DNA of 64,000 nucleotides from Kluyvera sp036759925 (GTDB lineage Bacteria > Pseudomonadota > Gammaproteobacteria > Enterobacterales > Enterobacteriaceae). Numbering within the stretch: the first letter of the stretch is position 1; each line of letters starts with the position of its first letter. The position numbers and the translations under genes were made by a program. The notes beneath the pieces are model-generated. The model was given only the letters and a program-made list of their open reading frames with translations. It searched no databases and had not been told where the DNA came from. Location: contig NZ_JAPKIB010000011.1 of the NCBI RefSeq assembly GCF_036759925.1, forward strand, positions 82,358-146,357, given 5' to 3'. Shown piece after piece: positions 50,452-61,023 of this stretch.

Positions 50452-51750
50452 TTATGCGTCGAACGGGTCGCGCAGGATCATGGTTTCGGTACGGTCTGGA
50501 CCAGTCGAAATAATATCGATCGGCACGCCGGTCAGTTCTTCAATACGCTTGATGTAGTCCAGCGCTGCCTGTGGCAGGCCGCTACGTTCCTTCACGCCAA
50601 AGGTGGTTTCAGACCAGCCCGGCATGGTTTCATAGATTGGCTCGATACCTTCCCAATCATCAGCTGCCAGCGGAGTGGTGGTCACTTCGCGGCCATCCGG
50701 CATGCGGTAGCCCACGCAGATCTTCACTTCTTTCAGGCCGTCCAGAACGTCCAGCTTGGTCAGGCAGAAGCCAGACAGGGAGTTGATCTGTACAGCGCGA
50801 CGCACGGCAACGGAGTCCAACCAGCCGGTACGACGACGACGACCGGTAGTGGCGCCGTATTCGTTACCCTGCTTGCACAGGAACTCACCGATTTCATCAA
50901 ACAGTTCGGTCGGGAATGGACCGGCACCCACGCGAGTGGAGTACGCTTTGATGATACCCAGTACGTAGTCAACATAGCGCGGGCCAAGGCCAGAACCGGT
51001 TGCTACGCCACCTGCGGTGGTGTTGGAAGAGGTCACGTACGGATAGGTACCGTGGTCGATATCCAGCAGCGTACCCTGCGCGCCTTCGAACATCACGAAG
51101 TCACCGCGCTGACGAGCCTGATCCAGCAGGTCAGAAACGTCAACCACCATGCTGGTCAGGATGTCGGCAACCGCCATCACATCGTCCAGCACTTTCTGGT
51201 AGTCAACCGCGTCAACTTTGTAGAAGTTCACCAGCTGGAAGTTGTGATATTCCATCACTTCTTTCAGTTTGTCGGCGAAGGTTGCTTTATCGAAGAGGTC
51301 ACCCACGCGCAGACCGCGACGAGCCACTTTATCTTCGTAAGCAGGACCGATACCACGACCGGTAGTACCGATAGCTTTCGCACCGCGCGCTTTTTCGCGA
51401 GCGTTATCCAGCGCGACGTGATAGTCGAGGATTAACGGGCATGCTTCGGAAAGCAGCAGACGTTCGCGAACCGGGATACCACGGTCTTCCAGGCCTTTCA
51501 TCTCTTTCATCAGCGCAGCCGGAGACAGCACAACACCGTTACCGATGATGCTGGTTACATTCTCACGGAGAATACCTGATGGAATAAGATGGAGGACGGT
51601 TTTTTCACCGTTGATTACGAGAGTATGGCCTGCGTTGTGACCACCCTGATAGCGAACAACATATTTTGCACGCTCAGTAAGAAGATCGACGATCTTCCCT
51701 TTACCTTCGTCACCCCATTGGGTGCCCAGTACGACGACGTTGTTACCCAT
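50452..51750 (-). CDS. purA: Adenylosuccinate synthetase
   Basis: PurA joins IMP and aspartate with GTP in the first committed step to AMP. 432 residues, the E. coli length. The P-loop-like GDEGKGKIVDLL begins near residue 13, with GHNAGHTLV, GTTGRGIGPAYEDK and the C-terminal STGPDRTETMIL conserved. REP cluster 5 follows the stop. Confidence 0.98.
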   Translation of the reverse strand: MGNNVVVLGTQWGDEGKGKIVDLLTERAKYVVRYQGGHNAGHTLVINGEKTVLHLIPSGILRENVTSIIGNGVVLSPAALMKEMKGLEDRGIPVRERLLLSEACPLILDYHVALDNAREKARGAKAIGTTGRGIGPAYEDKVARRGLRVGDLFDKATFADKLKEVMEYHNFQLVNFYKVDAVDYQKVLDDVMAVADILTSMVVDVSDLLDQARQRGDFVMFEGAQGTLLDIDHGTYPYVTSSNTTAGGVATGSGLGPRYVDYVLGIIKAYSTRVGAGPFPTELFDEIGEFLCKQGNEYGATTGRRRRTGWLDSVAVRRAVQINSLSGFCLTKLDVLDGLKEVKICVGYRMPDGREVTTTPLAADDWEGIEPIYETMPGWSETTFGVKERSGLPQAALDYIKRIEELTGVPIDIISTGPDRTETMILRDPFDA

Positions 51751-51852
51751 TTTTCAAAATCACCGATTGCTTAAAAATGGATTCTACCATCGCTTTTTCA
51801 GATATACAGCACTTTTTACCCATAAAATCGTGCTTTAGTGTTCTCTTTTTAA

Positions 51853-52050
51853 TCAGCCAATCGTTTTCGTCAACATGTAGTAGATCACGACTCCAGCGAC
51901 CACAAGACCACCGCCAAATCGACGTAACATCGTATCCGGTAATTGGGTCATCGTAGAAATCATCTTGCGCCAGGCCTTCGGATAAAGCATCGGCCCCAGA
52001 CCTTCAAGCACTAACACCAGCGCAAGCGCCAGCCAGATTGTGGAATTCAT
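51853..52050 (-). CDS. yjeT: YjeT, small DUF2065 membrane protein
   Basis: 65-residue protein with two hydrophobic segments (IWLALALVLVLEGLGPMLYP and GGLVVAGVVIYYML), matching E. coli YjeT. Function is not known. It lies between hflC and purA, 70 bp after hflC and beyond the hflC terminator. Confidence 0.88.
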   Translation of the reverse strand: MNSTIWLALALVLVLEGLGPMLYPKAWRKMISTMTQLPDTMLRRFGGGLVVAGVVIYYMLTKTIG

Positions 52051-52062
52051 TGATCATCCTTA

Positions 52063-52102
52063 TAAAAGAAAACCACCGGCTCCCGAAGGAGGCGGTGGTT
52101 TT
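52063..52102 (-). terminator. Terminator after hflC
   Basis: On the minus strand AACCACCGCCTCC, a short loop and GGAGCCGGTGGTT are followed by TTCTTTTAT. It marks the 3' end of the amiB-hflC superoperon. Confidence 0.82.
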
Positions 52103-52120
52103 GTTCAGGCTTGCGCGCGA

Positions 52121-53125
52121 TTAACGCGTCGTGGTACCTGGGTTCTTCATGTAGCGGAAGAAGTCGCTATCCGGGCTCAGTACCATCACGTCCTGATTGC
52201 TATCGAAGCTCGCTTCGTATGCACGCAGGCTACGGATGAAGGCATAGAAGTCTGGATCCTGGCTGAAAGCATCGGCAAACAGCTTAGCGGCTTCTGCATC
52301 ACCTTCACCACGCATGATACGACCCTGACGTTCGGCTTCTGCCAGCGTCTTCGTCACTTCATAGTCAGCGGTAGCGCGCAGTTTTTCTGCCTCTTCCTGA
52401 CCCTGTGAACGGTGACGACGGGCAACGGCTTCACGCTCGGCGCGCATACGGTTGTAGATAGCTTCAGAAACCTCTGCAGGTAGGTTGATCTGCTTAATAC
52501 GCACATCGACCACTTCAATCCCTAACGCCGCCATACTGTTCGGGTTAATGGTTGGCCCTTTGATATTTGCCTGCTGCTCTACGCGCTCTGCGGCTTCGGC
52601 AATCGCGTTATCCGCAGCTGGCGTAGCCACTTCGTCCTCAGCACCGGAAGAACCGGAGTTCAGGGCATCGCGAACTTCCAGCGTCAGACGACCACGGGAG
52701 TCGGTCACGATGTCTTTCACGTCCAGACGACCAATCTCAGAACGCAGACGGTCAGAGAACTTACGTTTCAGCAGCACTTCGGCCTGGGAGACGTCACCGC
52801 CGCCGGTTGCCAGGAAGTAACGGCTAAAGTCGCTGATACGCCACTTGATGTAAGAGTCGACGATCAGGTCTTTTTTCTCTTTGGTCACGAAACGGTCGGC
52901 CTGGTTATCCATGGTCTGGATACGGGCATCGAGCATTTTCACCGACTGAATGAACGGCACCTTGAAATGCAGGCCTGGCTCATAAATCAGCGGTTTCTTA
53001 TCGCCGTCACGCACGACGCTGCTGAACTGGAACTTAATCCCACGCTCGCCTTCTTTAACCACGAAGATAGAGGTATAAAGCACTACCAGCACGATGATGA
53101 TAATCGCAATAACTGACTTACGCAT
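52121..53125 (-). CDS. hflC: HflC, SPFH-domain regulator of FtsH
   Basis: 334 residues with an N-terminal membrane anchor (VIAIIIIVLVVLYTSIFVV), an SPFH/prohibitin domain facing the periplasm, and a coiled coil rich in Ala/Glu. HflC and HflK form a large cage around the FtsH protease and limit its access to membrane substrates. It starts 2 bp after hflK. Confidence 0.97.
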   Translation of the reverse strand: MRKSVIAIIIIVLVVLYTSIFVVKEGERGIKFQFSSVVRDGDKKPLIYEPGLHFKVPFIQSVKMLDARIQTMDNQADRFVTKEKKDLIVDSYIKWRISDFSRYFLATGGGDVSQAEVLLKRKFSDRLRSEIGRLDVKDIVTDSRGRLTLEVRDALNSGSSGAEDEVATPAADNAIAEAAERVEQQANIKGPTINPNSMAALGIEVVDVRIKQINLPAEVSEAIYNRMRAEREAVARRHRSQGQEEAEKLRATADYEVTKTLAEAERQGRIMRGEGDAEAAKLFADAFSQDPDFYAFIRSLRAYEASFDSNQDVMVLSPDSDFFRYMKNPGTTTR

Positions 53126-53127
53126 CG

Positions 53128-54390
53128 TTATTCCCCCTGACGCTGGTAGTCGTTACGCTGCGCGTTAGCGCGGCGTTGGTCCATGATATTGCCCTGACTG
53201 GCAGACGACGTGTTGCTTGCGCTGCTGCTGGAAGAGGACGCAGGCGGCAGGCGCAACAGGTTGTTGGCACCACTGCTATCGCTCTTTGCTGCCGGGGCGT
53301 TGCCGCCTTTCAGCATTTGATCCAGCGGCAATACCATCAGGTTGCCATTCTTGTTGTCGCTAACCAGCACTTTGCGGGTATGGCTCAGCACTTTTTCCAT
53401 GGTCTCGATATAGAGACGCTCGCGGGTAATCTGCGGTGCGGCTTTATATTCCGGCAGGATTTTCGCAAAGCGCGCCACTTCACCCTGTGCTTCCAGTACG
53501 GTCTGAGTCTTATACGCACGCGCTTCTTCCAGAATACGCTGCGCCTGACCGTTCGCACGTGGCTGCACTTCGTTGGTGTACGCTTCCGCTTCACGGATGT
53601 ACTGCTGCTCGTTCTCACGTGCGGCAATCGCATCATCAAACGCGGCTTTCACCTCTTCCGGCGGACGAGCGGCCTGGAAGTTGACGTCCAGCAGGGTGAT
53701 ACCCATGTTGTACGGACGGATGGTCTCTTCCAGCTCGCGCTGGGTATCGCTACGAATAACGGTACGACCTTCGGTCAGAATACGGTCCATGGTGTACTTA
53801 CCGATAACACCACGCAGGGCGCTGTCGGTAGCCTGACGCAGACTGTCATCAGCGCTGGTCACGCTGAACAGGTATTTCTGCGGGTCGGTTACGCGGTACT
53901 GCACGTTCATTTCAACGCGCACGACGTTTTCGTCGGAGGTCAGCATCACGCCGGATGCGGCCAGTTCGCGAACCGCTTCAACGTTCACTGGAGTGACTTC
54001 ATCAACGAAGGTCGGCTTCCAGTTCAGACCCGGCTCAACCAGATGGCTGAACTTACCAAAGCGCGTCACTACGCCACGCTCGGCTTCTTTAATGGTATAG
54101 AACCCGCTGGCTGCCCAGATGACGACAACGGCTGCGGCAGCGATACCGACAATACGTCCGCCCATAGGACTACGCGGCCCCTGGGTTGAACTTCCGTTAC
54201 CGGAACCCCCTTTACCGCCCCCAAATCCGCCGAGCTTTTTGCTCAGCTTACGGAAGATATCATCCAAATCCGGCGGACCCTGATCGCGACCGCCTTTATT
54301 TCCATTCCCCCCGGAGTTGCCGCCTTGATTATTGCTGCTTCCCCACGGGTCGCGGTCTTGTCCGTTATTACCGGGCTGATTCCACGCCAT
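53128..54390 (-). CDS. hflK: HflK, SPFH-domain regulator of FtsH
   Basis: 420 residues: a cytosolic Gly/Asn/Gln-rich N-terminus (about 1-75, GNNGQDRDPWGSSNNQGG), one membrane helix (about 78-100), an SPFH domain, a coiled coil and a Ser-rich low-complexity C-terminus. Partner of HflC in the HflKC-FtsH complex. One residue longer than the E. coli protein. Confidence 0.97.
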   Translation of the reverse strand: MAWNQPGNNGQDRDPWGSSNNQGGNSGGNGNKGGRDQGPPDLDDIFRKLSKKLGGFGGGKGGSGNGSSTQGPRSPMGGRIVGIAAAAVVVIWAASGFYTIKEAERGVVTRFGKFSHLVEPGLNWKPTFVDEVTPVNVEAVRELAASGVMLTSDENVVRVEMNVQYRVTDPQKYLFSVTSADDSLRQATDSALRGVIGKYTMDRILTEGRTVIRSDTQRELEETIRPYNMGITLLDVNFQAARPPEEVKAAFDDAIAARENEQQYIREAEAYTNEVQPRANGQAQRILEEARAYKTQTVLEAQGEVARFAKILPEYKAAPQITRERLYIETMEKVLSHTRKVLVSDNKNGNLMVLPLDQMLKGGNAPAAKSDSSGANNLLRLPPASSSSSSASNTSSASQGNIMDQRRANAQRNDYQRQGE

Positions 54391-54545
54391 GTTTATGCTC
54401 CATATTTGTTATGCGGTGATATACCTTTTCCCAGTTCAGATCTTTTCGCGGTTAACCGTCATCGCCTTCCTGGTGGTGACGGTCGCGTTGAGGCGATCTG
54501 AACCGCTGGGTGCCCAAAGGGCTAATGTTCAGGCAAGCTGCACGG

Positions 54546-55826
<1,281 letters not shown>

Positions 55827-55850
55827 GCGTTATATCTCCTGAAATACCAG

Positions 55851-55878
55851 CGGGGAACCCGAATAATCCGGCTCCCCG
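55851..55878 (-). other. Hairpin in the hfq-hflX intercistronic gap
   Basis: CGGGGA and TCCCCG pair around a 16-nt loop, 25-50 bp before hflX. No U-tract follows, so partial termination, processing or RNA stability are possible roles. Confidence 0.35.
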
Positions 55879-55901
55879 ACATGGATAAACAGCCATCAAC
55901 C

Positions 55902-56207
55902 TTATTCGGTTTCGTCGCTGTCTTGCGGCGCAGAACCCTGCGCGTTGCTACCGTGGTGGTAGTTGCTGCCAGTGCCGCCGCCAGCATTGTTGCTGTGATG
56001 GGAAACTGGACGAGACGGAACTACGGTAGAAATTGCGTGCTTATAGACCATCTGGCTGACCGTGTTTTTCAACAGGATCACGAACTGATCGAAAGACTCA
56101 ATTTGCCCTTGCAGCTTAATACCATTCACCAAATAAATAGAAACTGGAACACGTTCCCGACGCAGTGCGTTCAGGAACGGATCTTGTAAAGATTGCCCCT
56201 TAGCCAT
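55902..56207 (-). CDS. hfq: Hfq, RNA chaperone
   Basis: 101-residue Sm-like hexamer subunit that pairs small RNAs with mRNAs. The Sm core (SLQDPFLNALRRERVPVSIY ... FVILLKNTVSQMVYKHAIST) is conserved. The C-terminal tail is Gly/Asn/His-rich and ends SDETE. It is one residue shorter than E. coli Hfq. Confidence 0.98.
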   Translation of the reverse strand: MAKGQSLQDPFLNALRRERVPVSIYLVNGIKLQGQIESFDQFVILLKNTVSQMVYKHAISTVVPSRPVSHHSNNAGGGTGSNYHHGSNAQGSAPQDSDETE

Positions 56208-56341
56208 TCTCTCTTTTCCTTATATGCTTATTTGTACTTATACACGTCGTCTTTCAAGCCGCGTTGCGGCAACTTGAGCGATGTTGCGTATGAACCTTAC
56301 GATTCTGAAAATTGCGCACGATACGACTCAATTGTACACAT

Positions 56342-57292
56342 TCAGTCTACACTAGCACCCACTACCTGTAATAGTTGGTTAAACGCCTGTTCCGGCTGCT
56401 CACTATCTAACCAGTGAACCCCTTCCCAACCACGTAACCACGTCACCTGGCGCTTCGCTAGCTGTCTCGTGGCACAAACTCCTCTATAAACCATTTCATC
56501 ATATGAAATCTCGCCTTCGAGGTACGACCACATCTGGCGATATCCCACACAACGAATGGAAGGCATATCCGTATGCAAATCTCCACGGGCAAATAGCGCC
56601 CGCACTTCTGCTTCAAAACCTGAAGCTAACATCTGATGAAAACGCTGCTCAATGCGCTGATGGAGCAGTTCACGGCTCGCCGGGGCGATGGCGAACTGAT
56701 GCACCTTGTAGGGCAGAGCGTCTCCTGACGTTTGTGTCAGCTCCGTTAAAGTTTTACCCGAAATGAAAAAAACTTCCAGTGCTCGGGAAAGTCTTTGCGG
56801 ATCATTCGGATGAATACGCTCAGCGGCAACGGGGTCGATTTCCCGTAGCTGCTGATGCAGCGCCATCCATCCCTGCTCTGCCGCCTGCTGCTCAATCCGC
56901 GCCCGAACGTCCGGGTCGGCTGAGGGCAGCGGTGATAAACCTTCAAGCAACGCCTTGAAATACAACATCGTGCCACCGACCAGCAGCGGAATTTTCCCTG
57001 CGGCGGTGATCTCCGCCATCTGCGCAAGCGCATCGCGGCGGAAGTCCGCCGCAGAGTATGCCAGCGACGGATCGAGAATATCTAACAGTCGATGCGGCGC
57101 GGCTTCTAGCTCTTCCGCACTCGGCTTAGCGGTGCCGATATCCATTCCCCGATAGATGAGGGCGGAATCAACACTAATCAACTCTACTGGCAAAACTTTA
57201 CGTAATTCAATAGCCAGCGCCGTCTTGCCCGAAGCGGTTGGCCCCATCAAAAAAATTGCCTTAGGCAGGCTCGCCTCGGTTACGTCACTCAT
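56342..57292 (-). CDS. miaA: tRNA dimethylallyltransferase MiaA
   Basis: 316-residue isopentenyl transferase that modifies A37 of tRNAs reading UNN codons. P-loop GPTASGKTALA (residues 17-27), then DSALIYRGMDIGTAKP. It overlaps the mutL 3' end by 8 bp. In E. coli heat-shock and other promoters for hfq lie inside miaA. Confidence 0.97.
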   Translation of the reverse strand: MSDVTEASLPKAIFLMGPTASGKTALAIELRKVLPVELISVDSALIYRGMDIGTAKPSAEELEAAPHRLLDILDPSLAYSAADFRRDALAQMAEITAAGKIPLLVGGTMLYFKALLEGLSPLPSADPDVRARIEQQAAEQGWMALHQQLREIDPVAAERIHPNDPQRLSRALEVFFISGKTLTELTQTSGDALPYKVHQFAIAPASRELLHQRIEQRFHQMLASGFEAEVRALFARGDLHTDMPSIRCVGYRQMWSYLEGEISYDEMVYRGVCATRQLAKRQVTWLRGWEGVHWLDSEQPEQAFNQLLQVVGASVD

Positions 57293-59153
57293 GTCTCAGG
57301 GCGTTCATCGCAGAATCTAAATCAACGGGTTGTAACAGACCACCCGGCGGAGCTTTGACCAGCTGCGGGCAAAGACGTTCAACGTCTGCCAGCATCGAAA
57401 TGGCCTGCGCCATGTTCCACTGCGCGTGATCGCTTGCCAGATTACGGGCCAGCCACTGCGCAACGTTCCCGGCATCAACCATACTCTGCTCCACCAGGTA
57501 GCCTATCAGTTCAGGAATCAAGATTTGTAAATTTTGTTGTCGTAAGGGTAAAGGCACGGCGCGGATCGTGGCGTGCTGCCCTTCGAGCAGTATTTCAATG
57601 CCGAGCAAGTTCAGCGTTTCCTGCGCCCGCTCCAACGTTTTCCGCTCGTCGTCGGTCACCTTTAGACGCAGCGGGATCAGCAGCGGCTGCGCGCAGATGG
57701 TTGCCTCACCCGGCGTCAGCTGCGCCTGGCGCAGCCAGCGCTCCGCGACCGGCAACGCCAGCAGGCTTAACTTACCGCCGCGCTCAAGCAACGCGCAGGT
57801 ATCGGCGACGATCGCCAGCACCCGCCCGAAGCTCTGGCTATGCCCGGCAAGATTATCTGCCGCCGGGGCTTTTACCGGTTCCGGCGTCTTCTCTGGGGTA
57901 TTCAGCAGTTGGCGATAGAGCGCCCCCTGCTGTTTCTGGTAGCCTGGCTGAGCGTTCGGCCAGCTGCCATTGGCGCCACCACCGCTGCTCCGCCCGGCAC
58001 TGCTGCCGCTGGTTGGCGTTTGGTAGCGCGGCATATCAGGCTCGCGTGCCACCGCTGGCTCGGCAAACTGGTTGCGCCCAGCGGCAACGCGGTTCTCCGG
58101 CAGAACGCGCGGCGCCGGTTCATCATCTTCCGCCAGCGGCAGAGGCGCATCCAGCTGTTGTTGCAGCACGCTGAGCACCCCTTGATAGATAAAATCATGC
58201 ACCAGGCGGGACTGATGAAAACGCACCTCGTGCTTCGCCGGGTGAACGTTCACGTCGACCTGATGCGGGTCAATCTCGAGATAAAGAACAAACGCCGGTT
58301 GCTGGTCAGCGCCGAGTTTATCTTCACACGCCTGACGAATCGCATGGTTGATGAGTCTATCGCGCATCATGCGGCCGTTCACATAGCAGTACTGAATTTC
58401 AGCCAGCGTAGGCGTGGTGTGTTTCGGATCTGCCACCCAACCGTGCAGCGCCAGGTCGCCGTGCTGCCACTCAATGGCCAGCGCATGCTCAAGGAACGGT
58501 ACGCCGCAAATTGCGCCCAGCCGACGCTCTTTCGGTGCGCCTTCGGCCACTGCGCGATATTGGCGAACCGCTTTGCCGTTGTGGGTCAAATTAATACTCA
58601 CATCGAAGCGCGCCAGCGCAATGCGGCGAACAATCTCATCGATATGGTTGAATTCGGTTTTCTCGGTGCGCATAAACTTGCGCCGCGCCGGGGTGTTGTA
58701 GAACAGGTCCAGCACTTCCAGCGTCGTTCCTACCGGATGCGCCGCTGGTTTAACCGTCACGTCCTGATCGCGTCCTTCCGCGTAGGCCTGCCACGCTTCC
58801 TGCTGCTCTGCGGTCCGTGAGGTGATGGTCAGACGCGAGACCGAGCTGATACTCGCCAGCGCTTCGCCACGAAAACCTAAGCTGATAATGGCTTCAAGAT
58901 CGTCAAGCGAGGCGATTTTACTGGTCGCGTGACGTGCCAGCGAGAGTGCCAGCTCGTCTTTCTTGATGCCACAGCCGTTATCGCGAATACGGATAAGCTT
59001 GGCGCCGCCGCGTTCAATATCAATATCGATGCGGGTTGCCCCCGCATCGAGACTGTTCTCCACCAGCTCTTTCACTACCGATGCAGGCCGCTCAACCACT
59101 TCACCCGCGGCAATCTGGTTCGCAAGCTGCGGCGGTAAAACCTGTATCGGCAT
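57285..59153 (-). CDS. mutL: DNA mismatch repair protein MutL
   Basis: 622-residue GHKL ATPase that links MutS mismatch recognition to MutH and UvrD. The ATPase motifs ELVENSLDAGA, RIRDNGCGI and FRGEALASIS lie in the first 110 residues. A Ser/Gly/Pro/Gln-rich linker (about 345-430) leads to the C-terminal dimerisation domain. It is seven residues longer than E. coli MutL, in the linker. It begins 9 bp after amiB. Confidence 0.97.
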   Translation of the reverse strand: MPIQVLPPQLANQIAAGEVVERPASVVKELVENSLDAGATRIDIDIERGGAKLIRIRDNGCGIKKDELALSLARHATSKIASLDDLEAIISLGFRGEALASISSVSRLTITSRTAEQQEAWQAYAEGRDQDVTVKPAAHPVGTTLEVLDLFYNTPARRKFMRTEKTEFNHIDEIVRRIALARFDVSINLTHNGKAVRQYRAVAEGAPKERRLGAICGVPFLEHALAIEWQHGDLALHGWVADPKHTTPTLAEIQYCYVNGRMMRDRLINHAIRQACEDKLGADQQPAFVLYLEIDPHQVDVNVHPAKHEVRFHQSRLVHDFIYQGVLSVLQQQLDAPLPLAEDDEPAPRVLPENRVAAGRNQFAEPAVAREPDMPRYQTPTSGSSAGRSSGGGANGSWPNAQPGYQKQQGALYRQLLNTPEKTPEPVKAPAADNLAGHSQSFGRVLAIVADTCALLERGGKLSLLALPVAERWLRQAQLTPGEATICAQPLLIPLRLKVTDDERKTLERAQETLNLLGIEILLEGQHATIRAVPLPLRQQNLQILIPELIGYLVEQSMVDAGNVAQWLARNLASDHAQWNMAQAISMLADVERLCPQLVKAPPGGLLQPVDLDSAMNALRHE

Positions 59154-59162
59154 GAAAACTCC

Positions 59163-60545
59163 TTAGTTAACGAGCGTCCTGGATGATGACGCGGCGCTGG
59201 CGGTCTGCGACTGTTCGTCACGAGGGCCGGATTGTATCGGATGCGCCGTGAAATAGTTACGTAAACCGTTATAAATGGCTTCCGCGATCTTCTGCTGATA
59301 GTCGTCGCTGCCCAGCAGGCGCTCTTCGCTGCTGTTACTGATAAAGCCGGTTTCGACCAGAATGGACGGAATATCCGGCGAACGCAGCACGCCAAGGCTG
59401 GCATGTTCAGGACGGCGTTTATGCAGGTTACCTACTCGCTGAAGCTGGCTAATCACGTTGGTCGCGACATCATACCCTACCCGCTGCGAATGGCCGAACT
59501 GCAGATCCAGTACTGCCTGGCTCAGATACGGGTCAGCCTGGCTGTTGGCCAGCACGTCACCCGCGCCACCCAGCAGTTCGGACTGCTTCTCATGCTGTTC
59601 GAGCCAGCCCGCCATTTCGCTGTTCGCACGACGGTTAGAGAGCACCCACACGGAAGCACCAGTCGCATCGCGGTTCGGTGCGGCATCCGCGTGAATCGAC
59701 ACCAGGAAAGAGGCGTTCTGCTTACGCGCCACATCAGAACGGCCCATCACCGAAATAAAGTAGTCGCCGTCGCGGGTCAGCACGCCCTTAAACATCGGGT
59801 CATCGTTCAACAGCCCACGCAGCTTACGCGCAATGGCGATGGTGACGTTTTTCTCACGTGTACCGCCAGGGCCAATGGCGCCAGGATCCTGACCGCCGTG
59901 ACCGGCATCAATGGCAATAATCACTTTATCCCCCGAGACGCTGCGCGCACGGGAAGACGGACGCGGAGTTGGCGTCACGGTGCTGGCAATCGCCGGCTGG
60001 CGTTCGCCGCTGAAGCTGCCGCTATCGTTGCCGCTGTTCGTACTGCTGCTGCCATTACGGCTGCCGCTGAACGGGTTACGCCCCGGCTGCGTCGGTGCTG
60101 GCGTCACGACTGGCGTTTCCACGCGCTTCGCCACAACTGGCGGTGGAGGCGGCGGTGGAACGTCGGCGTTAATGGTGAACACCACGACGTAGTTCGCGCC
60201 GTTCTGCTGCTTCACCGCTCGGGTTTTGCCGTTCTCGGTAAGATCGACCACCAGTCGTAAAGTCTGATCGTCTTTCGGCGTACCCGAACGAATGGCTTTC
60301 ACCAGGTTGTTGCCGCTAAAGCGCAGCGGCAACCCCTGAATCACGCCAGTTTGTTTGATATCCAGCACAACGCTACGTTTGTCGTCCTGGCTAAAGTTGT
60401 ACTCTGGATCGCCCATAAAGCTGAACGTGATCCGCGCCTGCGTTTCACTGTTCGCCACCTGAATATCGGATAAACTCGCCGCCATTGCCGGTACACCGAC
60501 CAGCATCAGCGCGGCCATCAACCACCCTTTTGCGCGAAAAATCAT
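59163..60545 (-). CDS. amiB: N-acetylmuramoyl-L-alanine amidase AmiB
   Basis: 460-residue periplasmic zinc amidase that splits septal peptidoglycan under EnvC control. Order: a signal peptide ending AMA-A, an AMIN septum-targeting domain (about 25-130), a proline run and a Ser/Asn/Gly-rich linker, then the Amidase_3 domain with IDAGHGGQDPGAIG, HADAAPN and LVETGFIS carrying zinc ligands and the catalytic glutamate. The linker makes it 15 residues longer than E. coli AmiB. The ATG at 60545 has AAGGGAT upstream. Confidence 0.96.
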   Translation of the reverse strand: MIFRAKGWLMAALMLVGVPAMAASLSDIQVANSETQARITFSFMGDPEYNFSQDDKRSVVLDIKQTGVIQGLPLRFSGNNLVKAIRSGTPKDDQTLRLVVDLTENGKTRAVKQQNGANYVVVFTINADVPPPPPPPVVAKRVETPVVTPAPTQPGRNPFSGSRNGSSSTNSGNDSGSFSGERQPAIASTVTPTPRPSSRARSVSGDKVIIAIDAGHGGQDPGAIGPGGTREKNVTIAIARKLRGLLNDDPMFKGVLTRDGDYFISVMGRSDVARKQNASFLVSIHADAAPNRDATGASVWVLSNRRANSEMAGWLEQHEKQSELLGGAGDVLANSQADPYLSQAVLDLQFGHSQRVGYDVATNVISQLQRVGNLHKRRPEHASLGVLRSPDIPSILVETGFISNSSEERLLGSDDYQQKIAEAIYNGLRNYFTAHPIQSGPRDEQSQTASAASSSRTLVN

Positions 60546-60561
60546 CCTGGGATCCCTTAAA

Positions 60562-61023
60562 TTAACCGGCAAACCGCGCCAGCAGAGACTCACCTAATGA
60601 GGAGACCGCGCTGATGCGCGCCTCACGCCCTTGCGCCTGGTAATCTAAGTGTATTTCGATATCCGGCTCGGGCAGAACACCTGCGCCCTGTTGCGGCCAT
60701 TCCACCAGGCAAATGGCATCGTTAGCAAAGTAATCGCGGATCCCCATAAATTCGAGCTCCTCGGGATCGGCAAGGCGGTACAGATCAAAGTGATAAACCA
60801 TCAGGTCGGCGAGCTGATACGGCTCAACCAGGGTATAGGTGGGGCTTTTGACGTTGCCGTTATGACCTAACGCCTGCAGGAATCCACGGCTAAAGGTGGT
60901 TTTCCCGGCACCCAAATCGCCGTACAGATAGATGACGGTTGCCCCGACGCAGGCTTTCGCCACTCGGTTGCCAAGGTCCAGGGTTGCCTGCTCGTCAGGT
61001 AAAGGAATCACTCGATTAATCAT
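60562..61023 (-). CDS. tsaE: TsaE, ATPase of the tRNA t6A synthesis complex
   Basis: 153-residue P-loop ATPase that works with TsaB, TsaC and TsaD to make threonylcarbamoyl-A37 in ANN-decoding tRNAs. Walker A is GDLGAGKTTFSRG (about 35-47), with SPTYTLVEPY after it. It overlaps the nnr 3' end by 8 bp. Confidence 0.97.
   Translation of the reverse strand: MINRVIPLPDEQATLDLGNRVAKACVGATVIYLYGDLGAGKTTFSRGFLQALGHNGNVKSPTYTLVEPYQLADLMVYHFDLYRLADPEELEFMGIRDYFANDAICLVEWPQQGAGVLPEPDIEIHLDYQAQGREARISAVSSLGESLLARFAG

Noticed and set aside
53176..54189. A 337-codon frame opposite hflK
   Set aside because: Antisense shadow of hflK, whose length and domains match the family exactly.
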